The notes under the pieces: generated by a model
Databases searched by the model: none
The model's input: only the letters and a program-made list of their open reading frames with translations
Told to the model about the DNA's origin: nothing
Translations under genes and position numbers: made by a program
Part shown: positions 15,111 to 22,853 of the stretch, in pieces
Numbering within the stretch: the first letter of the stretch is position 1
Layout: each line of letters begins with the position of its first letter
NCBI GenBank assembly: GCA_964407665.1
Contig: CAYOWK010000053.1
Location: 1 to 26,292 of the forward strand
Length of the DNA stretch: 26,292 nucleotides
DNA from: CAYOWK01 sp964407665
GTDB taxonomy: Bacteria > Pseudomonadota > Alphaproteobacteria > Caulobacterales > Hyphomonadaceae
Direction of reading: 5' to 3'

Positions 15111-15716
15111 TTGCAGCCGACAGCCCACATCCGCCTCCCCGGCCCCACAAGCGGGCTCACCATCGGCGTGATGGGCGGCTCCTTCGATCCGCCCCACTCG
15201 GGCCATGCCCACGTCATCGAGACGGCCCGCAAGGCGCTGGGGCTGGACTGGGTGTGGGTCATCCCCGCGCGCGGCAACCCGCTGAAGACCACACAGACGC
15301 CGTTTGCAAAACGCTACGCAGCCGCGCGCGCCCTGTTCACCGCCCCCCGCACCCGCGTCTCCACACTGGAGCATGACGCGGGCCTCACATACACGATCGA
15401 CCTGATCCGCCATCTTCGCCGCCGCGCTCCGGACGCGCACTTCGTTTGGATCATGGGCGGCGACAACCTCGCCCAGTTCCACCGCTGGAAAGCGTGGGGA
15501 ACGATCGCCCGCGAAATTCCCATTGCAGTGATCTCGCGCCCACGCGCCTCGCCGAAAGCGGGCCTGTCCCCGTTCGCACGCCGCTTCGCCGACGCCCGCC
15601 TGCCCGCCGCTTCCGCCCGGTTTCTTGCACGCTCCCCGTCGCCCGCCTGGATCTATCTCACAGCGCCGTTCGATCCGCAGAGCTCGACCGCGCTGCGCGC
15701 GAAGCCCGCGGGCTAA
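15111..15716 (+). CDS. nadD: nicotinate-nucleotide adenylyltransferase
   Basis: This 201-residue enzyme adenylates nicotinate mononucleotide in NAD synthesis. It shows the nucleotidyltransferase signature GGSFDPPHSGH (residues 22 to 32), the mid-protein FVWIMGGDNLAQFHRW, and the C-terminal SSTALR. The TTG at 15111 is preferred: a GGAGA ribosome site precedes it, while the ATG at 15171 would remove the first beta strand (LTIGV) of the Rossmann fold. In other alphaproteobacteria it follows proA directly and precedes rsfS; here accessory genes lie on both sides. Confidence 0.95.
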   Translation: MQPTAHIRLPGPTSGLTIGVMGGSFDPPHSGHAHVIETARKALGLDWVWVIPARGNPLKTTQTPFAKRYAAARALFTAPRTRVSTLEHDAGLTYTIDLIRHLRRRAPDAHFVWIMGGDNLAQFHRWKAWGTIAREIPIAVISRPRASPKAGLSPFARRFADARLPAASARFLARSPSPAWIYLTAPFDPQSSTALRAKPAG

Positions 15717-15829
15717 CCGGCAGACGCCGCCGCAGCCCGGTCCGCCATCAGGTCGCCATCCGACATGACGGCGCAGCTGACCACCACCGCGAGGAGACTT
15801 GCGGCGATCACTATCGATACCAGTTTCAT
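15713..15829 (-). CDS. 38-residue entericidin-like small lipoprotein
   Basis: A short minus-strand frame starts with ATG at 15829 behind a GGGGGAC ribosome site. The product has a basic start, a hydrophobic stretch and a lipobox ending VVSC (Cys19), then about 19 polar, alanine-rich residues. This is the size and shape of entericidin-type small lipoproteins, though the sequence is not close to one I know. Its stop overlaps the end of nadD tail to tail. It lies 35 bp downstream of an SRPBCC gene on the same strand, so it may be the last gene of that operon. Confidence 0.6.
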   Translation of the reverse strand: MKLVSIVIAASLLAVVVSCAVMSDGDLMADRAAAASAG

Positions 15830-15864
15830 GAAACCCGTCCCCCGTTCGATGGCTGCGAGCCGGC

Positions 15865-16332
15865 TCAGAGCGTCCGGGCGACCTCTTCCAGCTGCCGCGC
15901 ACAGATCGTCCAGCCCGGAATGAACCCCATCGCCTCGTGCTGGGCCTTCGCCTCCGCCGTCCAGTGGCGCGCCCGCGCGATATAGCGTGTCTTCCCGCCC
16001 TCGTTCTCGAACGTCAGCACGGCGGTGAAGAAGGGTGCGCCGTCCTTCGGAACCCAGTCACCCACGAAAGCGTCGGTGAACACCAGTTTCCGGTTCGGCA
16101 CGACCTCCAGATACTGGCCAGGGTTCGGCATGTCCTGCCCTTCAGGCGAGCGCATGATGATCAGGCTGGCGCCGCCGGAACGCAGGTCCACCTCAACCAC
16201 AGGCGTCGTCCAGGGCTTCGGACAGAACCACTGCTTCATCAGCTCCGGCTCGGTCCAGCACCGCCACACCTTTTCCGGCGGAGCATCCAGCAGAAGTTCC
16301 AGGACAAGTTCGTGTTCAGCGTTCTGCGTCAT
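15865..16332 (-). CDS. SRPBCC-family (AHSA1-like) protein
   Basis: This 155-residue protein is a stand-alone AHSA1-type SRPBCC domain. It opens with HELVLELLLDAPPEKVWRCWTEPELMKQWF, the hallmark first strand and helices, and closes with the helix GWTICARQLEEVARTL that covers the ligand pocket. The ligand is unknown. The ATG at 16332 has a GGAACGAG site; longer starts overlap the sigma factor gene. It lies 64 bp after that gene on the same strand. SRPBCC and DGPF proteins are frequent partners of ECF-type sigma factors. Confidence 0.9.
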   Translation of the reverse strand: MTQNAEHELVLELLLDAPPEKVWRCWTEPELMKQWFCPKPWTTPVVEVDLRSGGASLIIMRSPEGQDMPNPGQYLEVVPNRKLVFTDAFVGDWVPKDGAPFFTAVLTFENEGGKTRYIARARHWTAEAKAQHEAMGFIPGWTICARQLEEVARTL

Positions 16333-16396
16333 TGTCTCGTTCCGTCCGGTTTGCATTTCGAGGACGCCTGGCGCGCCCGCAAAACGACATCGTCTG

Positions 16397-17665
16397 TCAG
16401 ATTTTTCGCGCGCCATCTGCAAGGGCGTCCACAACCTGCAGGCTGTCGAGGTGCGCGCGGATGTGAGACGCCTCTGCCGGCGAACGCGCCAGCGAGATCG
16501 CCCGCGTAAAGGCCTCGCGCGCCTCGGCTGCCCGCCCCAGCTGCTTCAGCAGATTGCCCCGCAGGCCGTGAAAGTAGAAATAGCCGTCCAGCCGGGCGCC
16601 CAGCGTCGCGACCAGCTCCAGCGCCGCTTCCGCCCCACGCGACTTCGATACCGCCACAGCCCGGTTCAGCGTCACCACAGGCGACGGCTGCAGGCGCTCC
16701 AGCACCTGGTAGAGCAGGTCGATCTCGCGCCAGTCCGTATCCCCGGCGCTCGCGGCACGCGAGTGCAGCGCCGCAATACACGCCTGAAGCTGGTAGACGC
16801 CGGGCTGCTGGTGCCGCAGCGCCTTGTCGACCAGCGCCAGACCTTCCTCGATCAGCGTGCGGCGCCACTTCGAACGGTCCTGATCATCGAGCAGCACCAT
16901 CTCGCCCTGCCCGTCGAAACGCGCATCGGCCCGCGAATGCGTCAGCAGCATCAGCGCGAGCAACCCCATCAGCTCCGGCTCGTTGGGAAACATCTTCAGC
17001 AACAGCCGCCCCAGCCGGATCGCCTCGTCGCATAGCCCCGCCTTCGCAGCAGCGTCGTGCCCGGCCGAATACCCTTCGTTGAACACGAGATAGATCATCG
17101 CGGCGACCGCTCCGAGTCGTTCGACCCGCTCCGCCGCGCCCGGCGCGCCGAACGCCACATCCGCCTTCGCGACCTTCGCCTTGGCGCGGGTGATACGCTG
17201 CTCCATGGCGGATTCGCCGACCAGGAAAGCCGCAGCAATCTGCGCGACGCTCAGCCCCGACACCACGCGCAGCGCCATCGCCACCTGATGGGCTGGCGGC
17301 AGGTCGGGATGGCAGCAGATGAACATCAGCCGCAGGATGTCATCCCGGAAGTGACTGTCATCCAGCCGCTCGACCAGTCCCGCCTCCACATCCTCAAGAT
17401 CGGAGATGACATCGTCGTCCGGCATCGCCGTCAGCTTCGACACCTTTCGCACCGCGTCGATGCCCGAATTGCGCCCCACCATGATCAGCCAGGCGGCCGG
17501 GTCGCGCGGCGGCCCCTTCACCGGCCAGGATTTCACGGCCCGCAGGCAGGCGTCCTGGAACGCCTCCTCCGCGCGATCCAGATCGCGGAAGTAGCGCAGC
17601 AGGGCCGCCACGGCCTGCGGCCGCGCGCCCATGATGGCCTTCTCGATCCAGACCAGATCCGTCAT
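16397..17665 (-). CDS. ECF42-type RNA polymerase sigma factor with C-terminal extension
   Basis: The 422-residue protein has a sigma region 2 (YFRDLDRAEEAFQDACLRAVKSWP and the PAAWLIMVGRNSGIDAVRK end) and a sigma region 4 (LPPAHQVAMALRVVSGLSVAQIAAAFLVGESAMEQRITRAK). Beyond residue 175 comes a long helical, TPR-like extension with the family marker VFNEGYSAG and LNRAVAVS. This architecture, next to a DGPF protein gene, defines the ECF42 group, where the C-terminal extension rather than an anti-sigma factor is reported to control activity. Its ATG overlaps the stop of the DGPF gene. Target promoters probably include its own operon. Confidence 0.92.
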   Translation of the reverse strand: MTDLVWIEKAIMGARPQAVAALLRYFRDLDRAEEAFQDACLRAVKSWPVKGPPRDPAAWLIMVGRNSGIDAVRKVSKLTAMPDDDVISDLEDVEAGLVERLDDSHFRDDILRLMFICCHPDLPPAHQVAMALRVVSGLSVAQIAAAFLVGESAMEQRITRAKAKVAKADVAFGAPGAAERVERLGAVAAMIYLVFNEGYSAGHDAAAKAGLCDEAIRLGRLLLKMFPNEPELMGLLALMLLTHSRADARFDGQGEMVLLDDQDRSKWRRTLIEEGLALVDKALRHQQPGVYQLQACIAALHSRAASAGDTDWREIDLLYQVLERLQPSPVVTLNRAVAVSKSRGAEAALELVATLGARLDGYFYFHGLRGNLLKQLGRAAEAREAFTRAISLARSPAEASHIRAHLDSLQVVDALADGARKI

Positions 17666-18039
17666 TGCGAATAGGCTCCCATGGGCGAACCCGGCAGGAA
17701 CAGCGAGATCGGCCGCAGCTCGTACGCGCCGCCGGGATTCGCCTGCGTCAGTTCCTTGGCAAACTGCAGGCCTTCCTCAAGGTTCTCCACGTCGACGATG
17801 TAGAAGCCGAGCAGGGCCTCCTTGGTCTCCGCATAGGGACCGTCGATGATGGTGTCGGTCTGCTTGTGCAGGGTGGTCGCGGTGGCGGTCGACATCAGCC
17901 GCAGGGATGGCTTCAGCTTGCCCCGCGCCTCCCATGTCTGGTGGACCACAGAAAGACGCGCCATCACGGCGTCATCCTCCTCCTTGGTCCAGCTGAAGAC
18001 CGCCTCTTCATTGTTGTAGCAAAGCAGCGCGTACAGCAT
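17662..18039 (-). CDS. YCII-related DGPF-domain protein
   Basis: The 125-residue product is a DGPF/YCII-related protein with a ferredoxin-like fold. It starts MLYALLCYNNEE and carries the name motif in the form DGPYAETKE (residues 66 to 74), with tyrosine in place of phenylalanine, followed by GFYIVDVENLEEGLQFAKEL. Biochemical function is unknown. The ATG at 18039 has a GAGA site. It is the first gene of the sigma factor operon and is coupled to it by a 4-bp overlap, the usual pairing for ECF42. Confidence 0.93.
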   Translation of the reverse strand: MLYALLCYNNEEAVFSWTKEEDDAVMARLSVVHQTWEARGKLKPSLRLMSTATATTLHKQTDTIIDGPYAETKEALLGFYIVDVENLEEGLQFAKELTQANPGGAYELRPISLFLPGSPMGAYSQ

Positions 18040-18100
18040 CGGTTCTCTCGCATCCGTATCTGGAGGACGCGCGAGACTAACCCCGGCAGACATCCGGGTG

Positions 18101-18124
18101 CAGCCATTTTTGTCGCAATGGCTG
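18101..18124 (-). terminator. hairpin between TonB receptor and DGPF operon
   Basis: CAGCCATT (18101 to 18108) and AATGGCTG (18117 to 18124) form a perfect 8-bp stem with an 8-base loop, just past the receptor stop codon. No T run follows on the minus strand, so it could be a weak terminator or an operator for the downstream sigma operon. Confidence 0.45.
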
Positions 18125-18129
18125 GCGGA

Positions 18130-20301
18130 TCAGAACTTTCCGGATACCTGCATGCCCCAGGTGAACGTGCCGTCCGGCCCGCCCTTGTTGTGGCGGGTCT
18201 GGATACGCGAGACGGCGCCTGTACCCCTGTTGGCGCTGTAGAATGTCCACACCCGGTCTTCGGGCGGCGACAGAATGTTGTTGATGAGGAAGCGGATCGT
18301 CAGCGGCTTGATGACGGTCGTCTCGTAGTAGAAGTCCAGCTTCGGCTTCTCGCGCTCCAGATCGACGACCTCGTCATTCTTGAACTCGCGCCAGCCCGAC
18401 CACTGCTGGAGCGTAACTCCGATCGCGGACTGCAGCTTCGGAAGCTCCTGGCGATATGTCACCAGGTAGGCCCAGTCCTTCGGACCGGCGTTCAGGGCGC
18501 CCGAGGTGCCCTGACGCTCGAAGTTTATGGAGATGTCCCGGGTCTCCAGCGTCCACGGGTCAGTCACCTCCGACTGCTGGTAGAGTCCGTTGAACCGCAG
18601 TTCGGCGCTGGTCAGTCCGATGAAGGCGAGCGGCAGCGCGCCGCGCGCCTCGATACCGGTCCGGCTGCCGTCGCCGATGTTGCCGAATGCGTCCTGTCCT
18701 CCGATCAGCGTGTAGTCACGCACGTCCTCGATTGCATCATGGAAGACCGCCAGGGTGAGGGCGCCTCGCTTGCCGAAGCGACGCTCCCACTCGAGGCGGG
18801 TTTTCCAGGCCTTTTCCGGCTCAAGCTCCGGGTTGCCGCGGACAGACGACCCGTCGTTGAAGTTCACAGTCGATGCAAACTCGGCGAAGTCGAGCTGCGA
18901 TACATCCCGTTCTATGCTGGCGCGGATCTGATCCCCTGCCGGCAGGATGAATGTTCCGACAAGCCTGGGCTTGGGATAGGTGAACTCCCGCTCGTTTGTC
19001 TCCGAGCCGGACTGCGTGATGCGAGAGGCCTCGAATGTGAATCCGGCCTCCAGCGTCATGGCCTTCGAGACGTTCCAGACTTCGGTGATGAACGCCTCGC
19101 CCCGAACTTCCTCGACCAGCGCCTCGGACACATCGAGCGGCACTGCGGTAACGGCTCCGCCATTCACTTGCTGCGTGATGTCGAGCGTCGTGTCGCGGAA
19201 ATTGTAGGCGCCTTCGCCTCCGACTTCGATCGTGTGGCCCTCAGCCGGGCGCCACGTGGCGGTCAGCCGGCCGACCCGCTCGCCCGTCTCCGTGGTGCGG
19301 TCCTGCAGCCTGACCAGATTGGTCGCAGGCGCAGAGAAGACCTCGAAGCGATCGGACTGATCGACATTGCCCATCGTCATCAGGCCGATCGCCTTCATCG
19401 ACAGGGTGTCGGAAAACCGGTGCTCCCAGTCTGCGCCGGCTTCGGCTTTGTAGTTGTTCTCGTACTCGCTGCGGCCCGCCAGCGTCCGCCGGAGGGCGCC
19501 CGAAGACAGGAAGTCGTAGCTGCCATTGCCCGTCGTGTTCCAGGTGGGCGCGTACTGGAGATTGAAGCTCACATTGTCCTGTGCCGTGGGTTTCCACTTC
19601 AGGACCGCCGTCCCCTGCAACCCGATGTTGTTGGGCTGGCCGAAGGCATTGCGAACCTCGGTGACCGTCCCGCCCGGAGTGGTGAAGACCTCGACGGACT
19701 CCGACCTGCCGCGGATGTTTGGCGACTGGATGTCGATCGCAAGCTCGGCATTGTCCCCGATCGGGATCGATCGCGACGCCTGCGCGGTCCAGCCAATCCG
19801 CTCGGAAAACTCGATCCACCTTGCGGCCAGCACAAATGTCGTCGGGCTGTCTGCGGCCGTCGCCTTGCGCACCACGAGGTTAACCAGCTGCGATTGCCCA
19901 CGCACGTCCGAGCCGGACGCGCTGCCAGAGATCAGCTCCACCCGGATTACGGATGCAGCCGGGATCCGTTTCAGCTGATCAGAGACAATGGTCTTTGAAC
20001 TCGGCCGCTCTCCGTTGATCAGCACGTTACCGGCGGTCGCGCCAAATCCCCGCCGCGCTTCCCCGTCGTCGATCTCGAAGCCAGGCACCCGTCCGACCAT
20101 GTCGAACGCAGTCACCGGATTGAAGGCCGCGAAATAGGCCGCCTCCAGCACCTGCAAGCCCTCGGTCGGCGCTGCGGCCGCAGGCGTCCCGCCGGACGTG
20201 ACGACAGCCTCTTGGGACAGAGCAGCGGGCGAAAAACCTGCAGCAAATGCAAGCGTGGTAGCGGCGCGCACTGCGGCGCGGCCTGCTTTAAAGCGGGTCA
20301 A
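18130..20301 (-). CDS. TonB-dependent outer-membrane receptor
   Basis: The 723-residue product has a signal peptide (cleaved near Ala-Leu-Ser at 28 to 30), a plug domain at about 50 to 150 (FDMVGRVPGFEIDDGEARRGFG, then NVLINGERPSSK and IRVELISGS), and a long beta-barrel of alternating strands ending in the terminal phenylalanine (VSGKF) typical of outer-membrane proteins. It imports a substrate using TonB energy; the substrate is not deducible. The TTG at 20301 is chosen because a strong GGGGAGGGA ribosome site precedes it. It is transcribed away from rsfS and toward the sigma operon, and could be one of its targets. Confidence 0.93.
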   Translation of the reverse strand: MTRFKAGRAAVRAATTLAFAAGFSPAALSQEAVVTSGGTPAAAAPTEGLQVLEAAYFAAFNPVTAFDMVGRVPGFEIDDGEARRGFGATAGNVLINGERPSSKTIVSDQLKRIPAASVIRVELISGSASGSDVRGQSQLVNLVVRKATAADSPTTFVLAARWIEFSERIGWTAQASRSIPIGDNAELAIDIQSPNIRGRSESVEVFTTPGGTVTEVRNAFGQPNNIGLQGTAVLKWKPTAQDNVSFNLQYAPTWNTTGNGSYDFLSSGALRRTLAGRSEYENNYKAEAGADWEHRFSDTLSMKAIGLMTMGNVDQSDRFEVFSAPATNLVRLQDRTTETGERVGRLTATWRPAEGHTIEVGGEGAYNFRDTTLDITQQVNGGAVTAVPLDVSEALVEEVRGEAFITEVWNVSKAMTLEAGFTFEASRITQSGSETNEREFTYPKPRLVGTFILPAGDQIRASIERDVSQLDFAEFASTVNFNDGSSVRGNPELEPEKAWKTRLEWERRFGKRGALTLAVFHDAIEDVRDYTLIGGQDAFGNIGDGSRTGIEARGALPLAFIGLTSAELRFNGLYQQSEVTDPWTLETRDISINFERQGTSGALNAGPKDWAYLVTYRQELPKLQSAIGVTLQQWSGWREFKNDEVVDLEREKPKLDFYYETTVIKPLTIRFLINNILSPPEDRVWTFYSANRGTGAVSRIQTRHNKGGPDGTFTWGMQVSGKF

Positions 20302-20504
20302 TCGTCCCTCCCCGGCTGTGACTTCGGACTCTTGTGGTCCGTTTTGTTTTCGAACTTACCGAAACGGCATTCCCTGACGGCGTCAAGGCGCGTTCGCGTG
20401 ATCGCAAAGGCAACAAAGACAGATCCGAGCCCTCGCCCCGGCTGGCGCCCAACTGGGTGGCGCGAACGCCCCCGGCATGCTAGTTTGCAGCATCTTTAGT
20501 CCCC

Positions 20505-20513
20505 AGGAAGGGA
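20505..20513 (+). promoter_or_regulatory. strong Shine-Dalgarno site before rsfS
   Basis: AGGAAGGGA lies 7 nt before an in-frame CTG at 20521 and 16 nt before the TTG at 20530. Spacing favours the CTG, an unusual start codon. Confidence 0.5.
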
Positions 20514-20529
20514 ACTCACACTGTCCGCC

Positions 20530-20997
20530 TTGCAGACCGAAAATGGCTCTGAATCCCCGTCTGACGACTTCGAATTTGACGAAGAGTCCGACGACACCGG
20601 CTTCGAAACCGCCGGCGAGCCTTCGCCCTCACTCGACCCCACAGCACTGGCGCGCCTGGTCGCCCAGAAGCTGGACGACGACAAGGCCGAGAACATCCTT
20701 GAAATCGACCTGGCCGGAAAATCGCCGATGGCGGATGCGATGATCGTCGCGTCGGGCCGGTCGCAGCGCCATGTCGCAGCCCTGGCTGACCACGTCTCCC
20801 GCACTCTCAAGGACGCCGGAGTCCGCAAGGTTCGCGTCGAGGGCCTGCCAAATGCAGACTGGGTCCTGATCGATGCGGGCGACATCATCATTCACATCTT
20901 CCGCCCGGAAGTGCGCGAATTCTACAATCTCGAGCGTATCTGGTCGAGCGACGCCGCGCCCACGACGCGCCCCGCCGAGATCAAGACCGGCGCCTGA
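20530..20997 (+). CDS. rsfS: ribosomal silencing factor RsfS
   Basis: This is the RsfS/Iojap protein that binds L14 on the 50S subunit and blocks subunit joining in stationary phase. The conserved domain begins near residue 37 (LARLVAQKLDDDKAENILEIDL), with IVASGRSQRHVAALADHV and ending DWVLIDAGDIIIHIFRPEVREFYNLERIW, a perfect family signature. About 35 acidic N-terminal residues (DDFEFDEESDD and neighbours) precede it, making the protein longer than the usual 105 to 120. The start is either TTG at 20530 or CTG at 20521; the latter has better ribosome-site spacing. It is followed by rlmH after 21 bp. Confidence 0.94.
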   Translation: MQTENGSESPSDDFEFDEESDDTGFETAGEPSPSLDPTALARLVAQKLDDDKAENILEIDLAGKSPMADAMIVASGRSQRHVAALADHVSRTLKDAGVRKVRVEGLPNADWVLIDAGDIIIHIFRPEVREFYNLERIWSSDAAPTTRPAEIKTGA

Positions 20998-21018
20998 CGC
21001 CCGACTGATCCGCACACC

Positions 21019-21480
21019 ATGAAGATCCGCATCCTCTGCGTTGGCCGGATGAAGGACGGACCAGAGCGCGAGCTTCTGGACGATTACCTCGACCGCGCCC
21101 GCAAGACCGGATCGCCCCTTGGTGTTCGCGGCGTCGACGAGGTCGAAGTGGCCTCCGGCGGCGGCATGGACGCGGAAGGCCAGCGCCTCATCGCGAAACG
21201 CAGCGGCGGCGTGCTGATCCGTCTCGACGAACGCGGCGAGACCTGGACCTCGCAGGACCTCTCCCGCAGGCTGGCCCGCTGGCGTGACAGCGGCGAACCG
21301 TCCGTCGATTTCGCCATCGGCGGAGCCGACGGCCTCGCTGCGTCCGTCGCGGCGGACGCCCGCCACGCTGTGGCGCTGGGCGCATTTACATGGCCGCACC
21401 GTCTGGTCAGAGTGCTGATCGCCGAACAGGTCTACCGCGCCCTCTCCATCGAGGCTGGCGCGCCCTACCACCGGGAGTGA
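21019..21480 (+). CDS. rlmH: 23S rRNA (pseudouridine1915-N3)-methyltransferase RlmH
   Basis: The 153-residue product is RlmH, a SPOUT-class enzyme that methylates pseudouridine 1915 in helix 69 of 23S rRNA on the assembled ribosome. The SAM-binding knot shows FAIGGADG (residues 98 to 105), then WPHRLVRVLIAEQVYRA, and the ending GAPYHRE carries the conserved tyrosine-histidine-arginine tail. Length is typical. It forms an operon with rsfS and the envC-like gene, which begins 5 bp after its stop. Confidence 0.97.
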   Translation: MKIRILCVGRMKDGPERELLDDYLDRARKTGSPLGVRGVDEVEVASGGGMDAEGQRLIAKRSGGVLIRLDERGETWTSQDLSRRLARWRDSGEPSVDFAIGGADGLAASVAADARHAVALGAFTWPHRLVRVLIAEQVYRALSIEAGAPYHRE

Positions 21481-21485
21481 CCGGC

Positions 21486-22742
21486 ATGCGCCGCCCTGCC
21501 CTCCGCCCGGTGTCCCGCATCGCTCCGCTCTTCGCGATCCTGCTGGCGCTGATGGCTCCGGTCGCCGCTCCGCAGAGCAAACCCGCGCCGGACGTCTTCA
21601 CCCTCGACGACCTCCGCAAGGCCGAACGCGAGCGCGACAGGGCCCTTGAACGCCTGCGCCTGTTCGAATCGCGCGATCAGGCCGTCGCGCGCGAAGCCGC
21701 AGAAATCGACGCGGACATGATCGCCGCAGCCACGGACAGCCGCCGGCGCGAAGCTGCTGCAGCCGCCGCCGAGGACCGCCTCATCACCCTCCAGATCGAG
21801 ATCCAGGACGCCCGCGCCCTGATGGCGGCCGACGAGGCGGCGACGGAAGACGTTCTCGCCGCCCTGATGACGCTCTCCAACCGCCCGCCTCCCGGGCTGG
21901 CCGTCTCGCCCGAAAAGACAGCCGACGCCGTCCGCGCCGCCATCCTGATGGGCGAGGTCGCCCCGGCCCTCGACCGGCGCGCAACCGACCTAAAGGGCCG
22001 GGTCGCCACCCTGCATCGCCTGACCACCGCGGTATCGCGCGAACGCGAACTGCTCACCTCGGCTGAAAGCGGCCTGGAAGCGCGGCGCGAGCAGATCGAG
22101 GCGCTGGCAGCTGAAAAGCGGCTGACACGGGTCTCTCTGGCTGCAGAAACCGAAAATCTCCGCTCGGAGTCGAACCGCCTCGTCGCGGAGGCCGATACGC
22201 TGCGGCAACTCCTGGACGGCCTGGCCCGCAGCGCCCCCGCCACACCGGGACTGAAACCAAAGCCGCCGGGCGCAAAAACCGCAGTCAAACCACCCGCCGC
22301 GGCCAAACCCCTCCCCGGGGCGGGGGCTTCCGGCAACGGCCTCGCCCGCGACGTGCCCCTCTCCAGCGCCCCGCCGATTGTCCCGGCCGTCGGCAAGGCG
22401 GTGCACCGGTTTGGCCAGAAGGTGGACGGCGAACCTCACATGGGCGTGACCGTCTCGACGCGTCCTGCCGCCCAGATTGTCGCCCCAAAGGATGGACTCA
22501 TCCAGTTTTCAGGCGAATTCCGCAGCTACGGGCGCATGATAATACTGGATACAGGCGGCGGCGTGCTTGTGATATTGTCAGGCCTTGACGCTCTCTATGC
22601 CGAGGCCGGACAGTGGGTTCTGGCTGGAGAGCCGGTCGGCCGCATGGCCGAACAGAAGACGCCCGCGCCTGAACTGTATCTGGAGGTCAGGAGCGGCGGC
22701 AAAACGGTAAATCCGGAGAAGTGGCTGGGCCGTACTCTCTAA
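21486..22742 (+). CDS. EnvC-like murein hydrolase activator with degenerate LytM domain
   Basis: The 418-residue product has an N-terminal signal segment (residues 8 to 30), a long coiled coil rich in Glu, Arg and Ala (about 38 to 270), a proline/alanine linker, and a C-terminal M23 (LytM) domain (about 315 to 418). In that domain the zinc ligands are missing: the usual HxxxD region reads GVTVSTRPA, the usual YGHLS reads ILSGLD, and the usual LHFEVR reads LYLEVR. This is how EnvC-type activators look: they do not cut peptidoglycan but switch on amidases during division. The order rlmH, envC-like, ctpA is conserved in alphaproteobacteria. Confidence 0.92.
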   Translation: MRRPALRPVSRIAPLFAILLALMAPVAAPQSKPAPDVFTLDDLRKAERERDRALERLRLFESRDQAVAREAAEIDADMIAAATDSRRREAAAAAAEDRLITLQIEIQDARALMAADEAATEDVLAALMTLSNRPPPGLAVSPEKTADAVRAAILMGEVAPALDRRATDLKGRVATLHRLTTAVSRERELLTSAESGLEARREQIEALAAEKRLTRVSLAAETENLRSESNRLVAEADTLRQLLDGLARSAPATPGLKPKPPGAKTAVKPPAAAKPLPGAGASGNGLARDVPLSSAPPIVPAVGKAVHRFGQKVDGEPHMGVTVSTRPAAQIVAPKDGLIQFSGEFRSYGRMIILDTGGGVLVILSGLDALYAEAGQWVLAGEPVGRMAEQKTPAPELYLEVRSGGKTVNPEKWLGRTL

Positions 22743-22853
22743 CGGCGCTGGCTGCGGGTCCGGACAGGTTCATGCGGGGTTATCCCGCAAGTGCAACGCT
22801 GGAATGACTGGGCCGGGACGGGTGTTCCGGGCGCCAGCGGAAACGGGAGCGCT

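Noticed and set aside
17665..19998. A 777-residue open frame on the plus strand opposite the sigma operon and TonB receptor
   Set aside because: It is the antisense shadow of GC-rich genes whose families are clear on the minus strand; its own sequence has no domain and reads as low-complexity charged residues.
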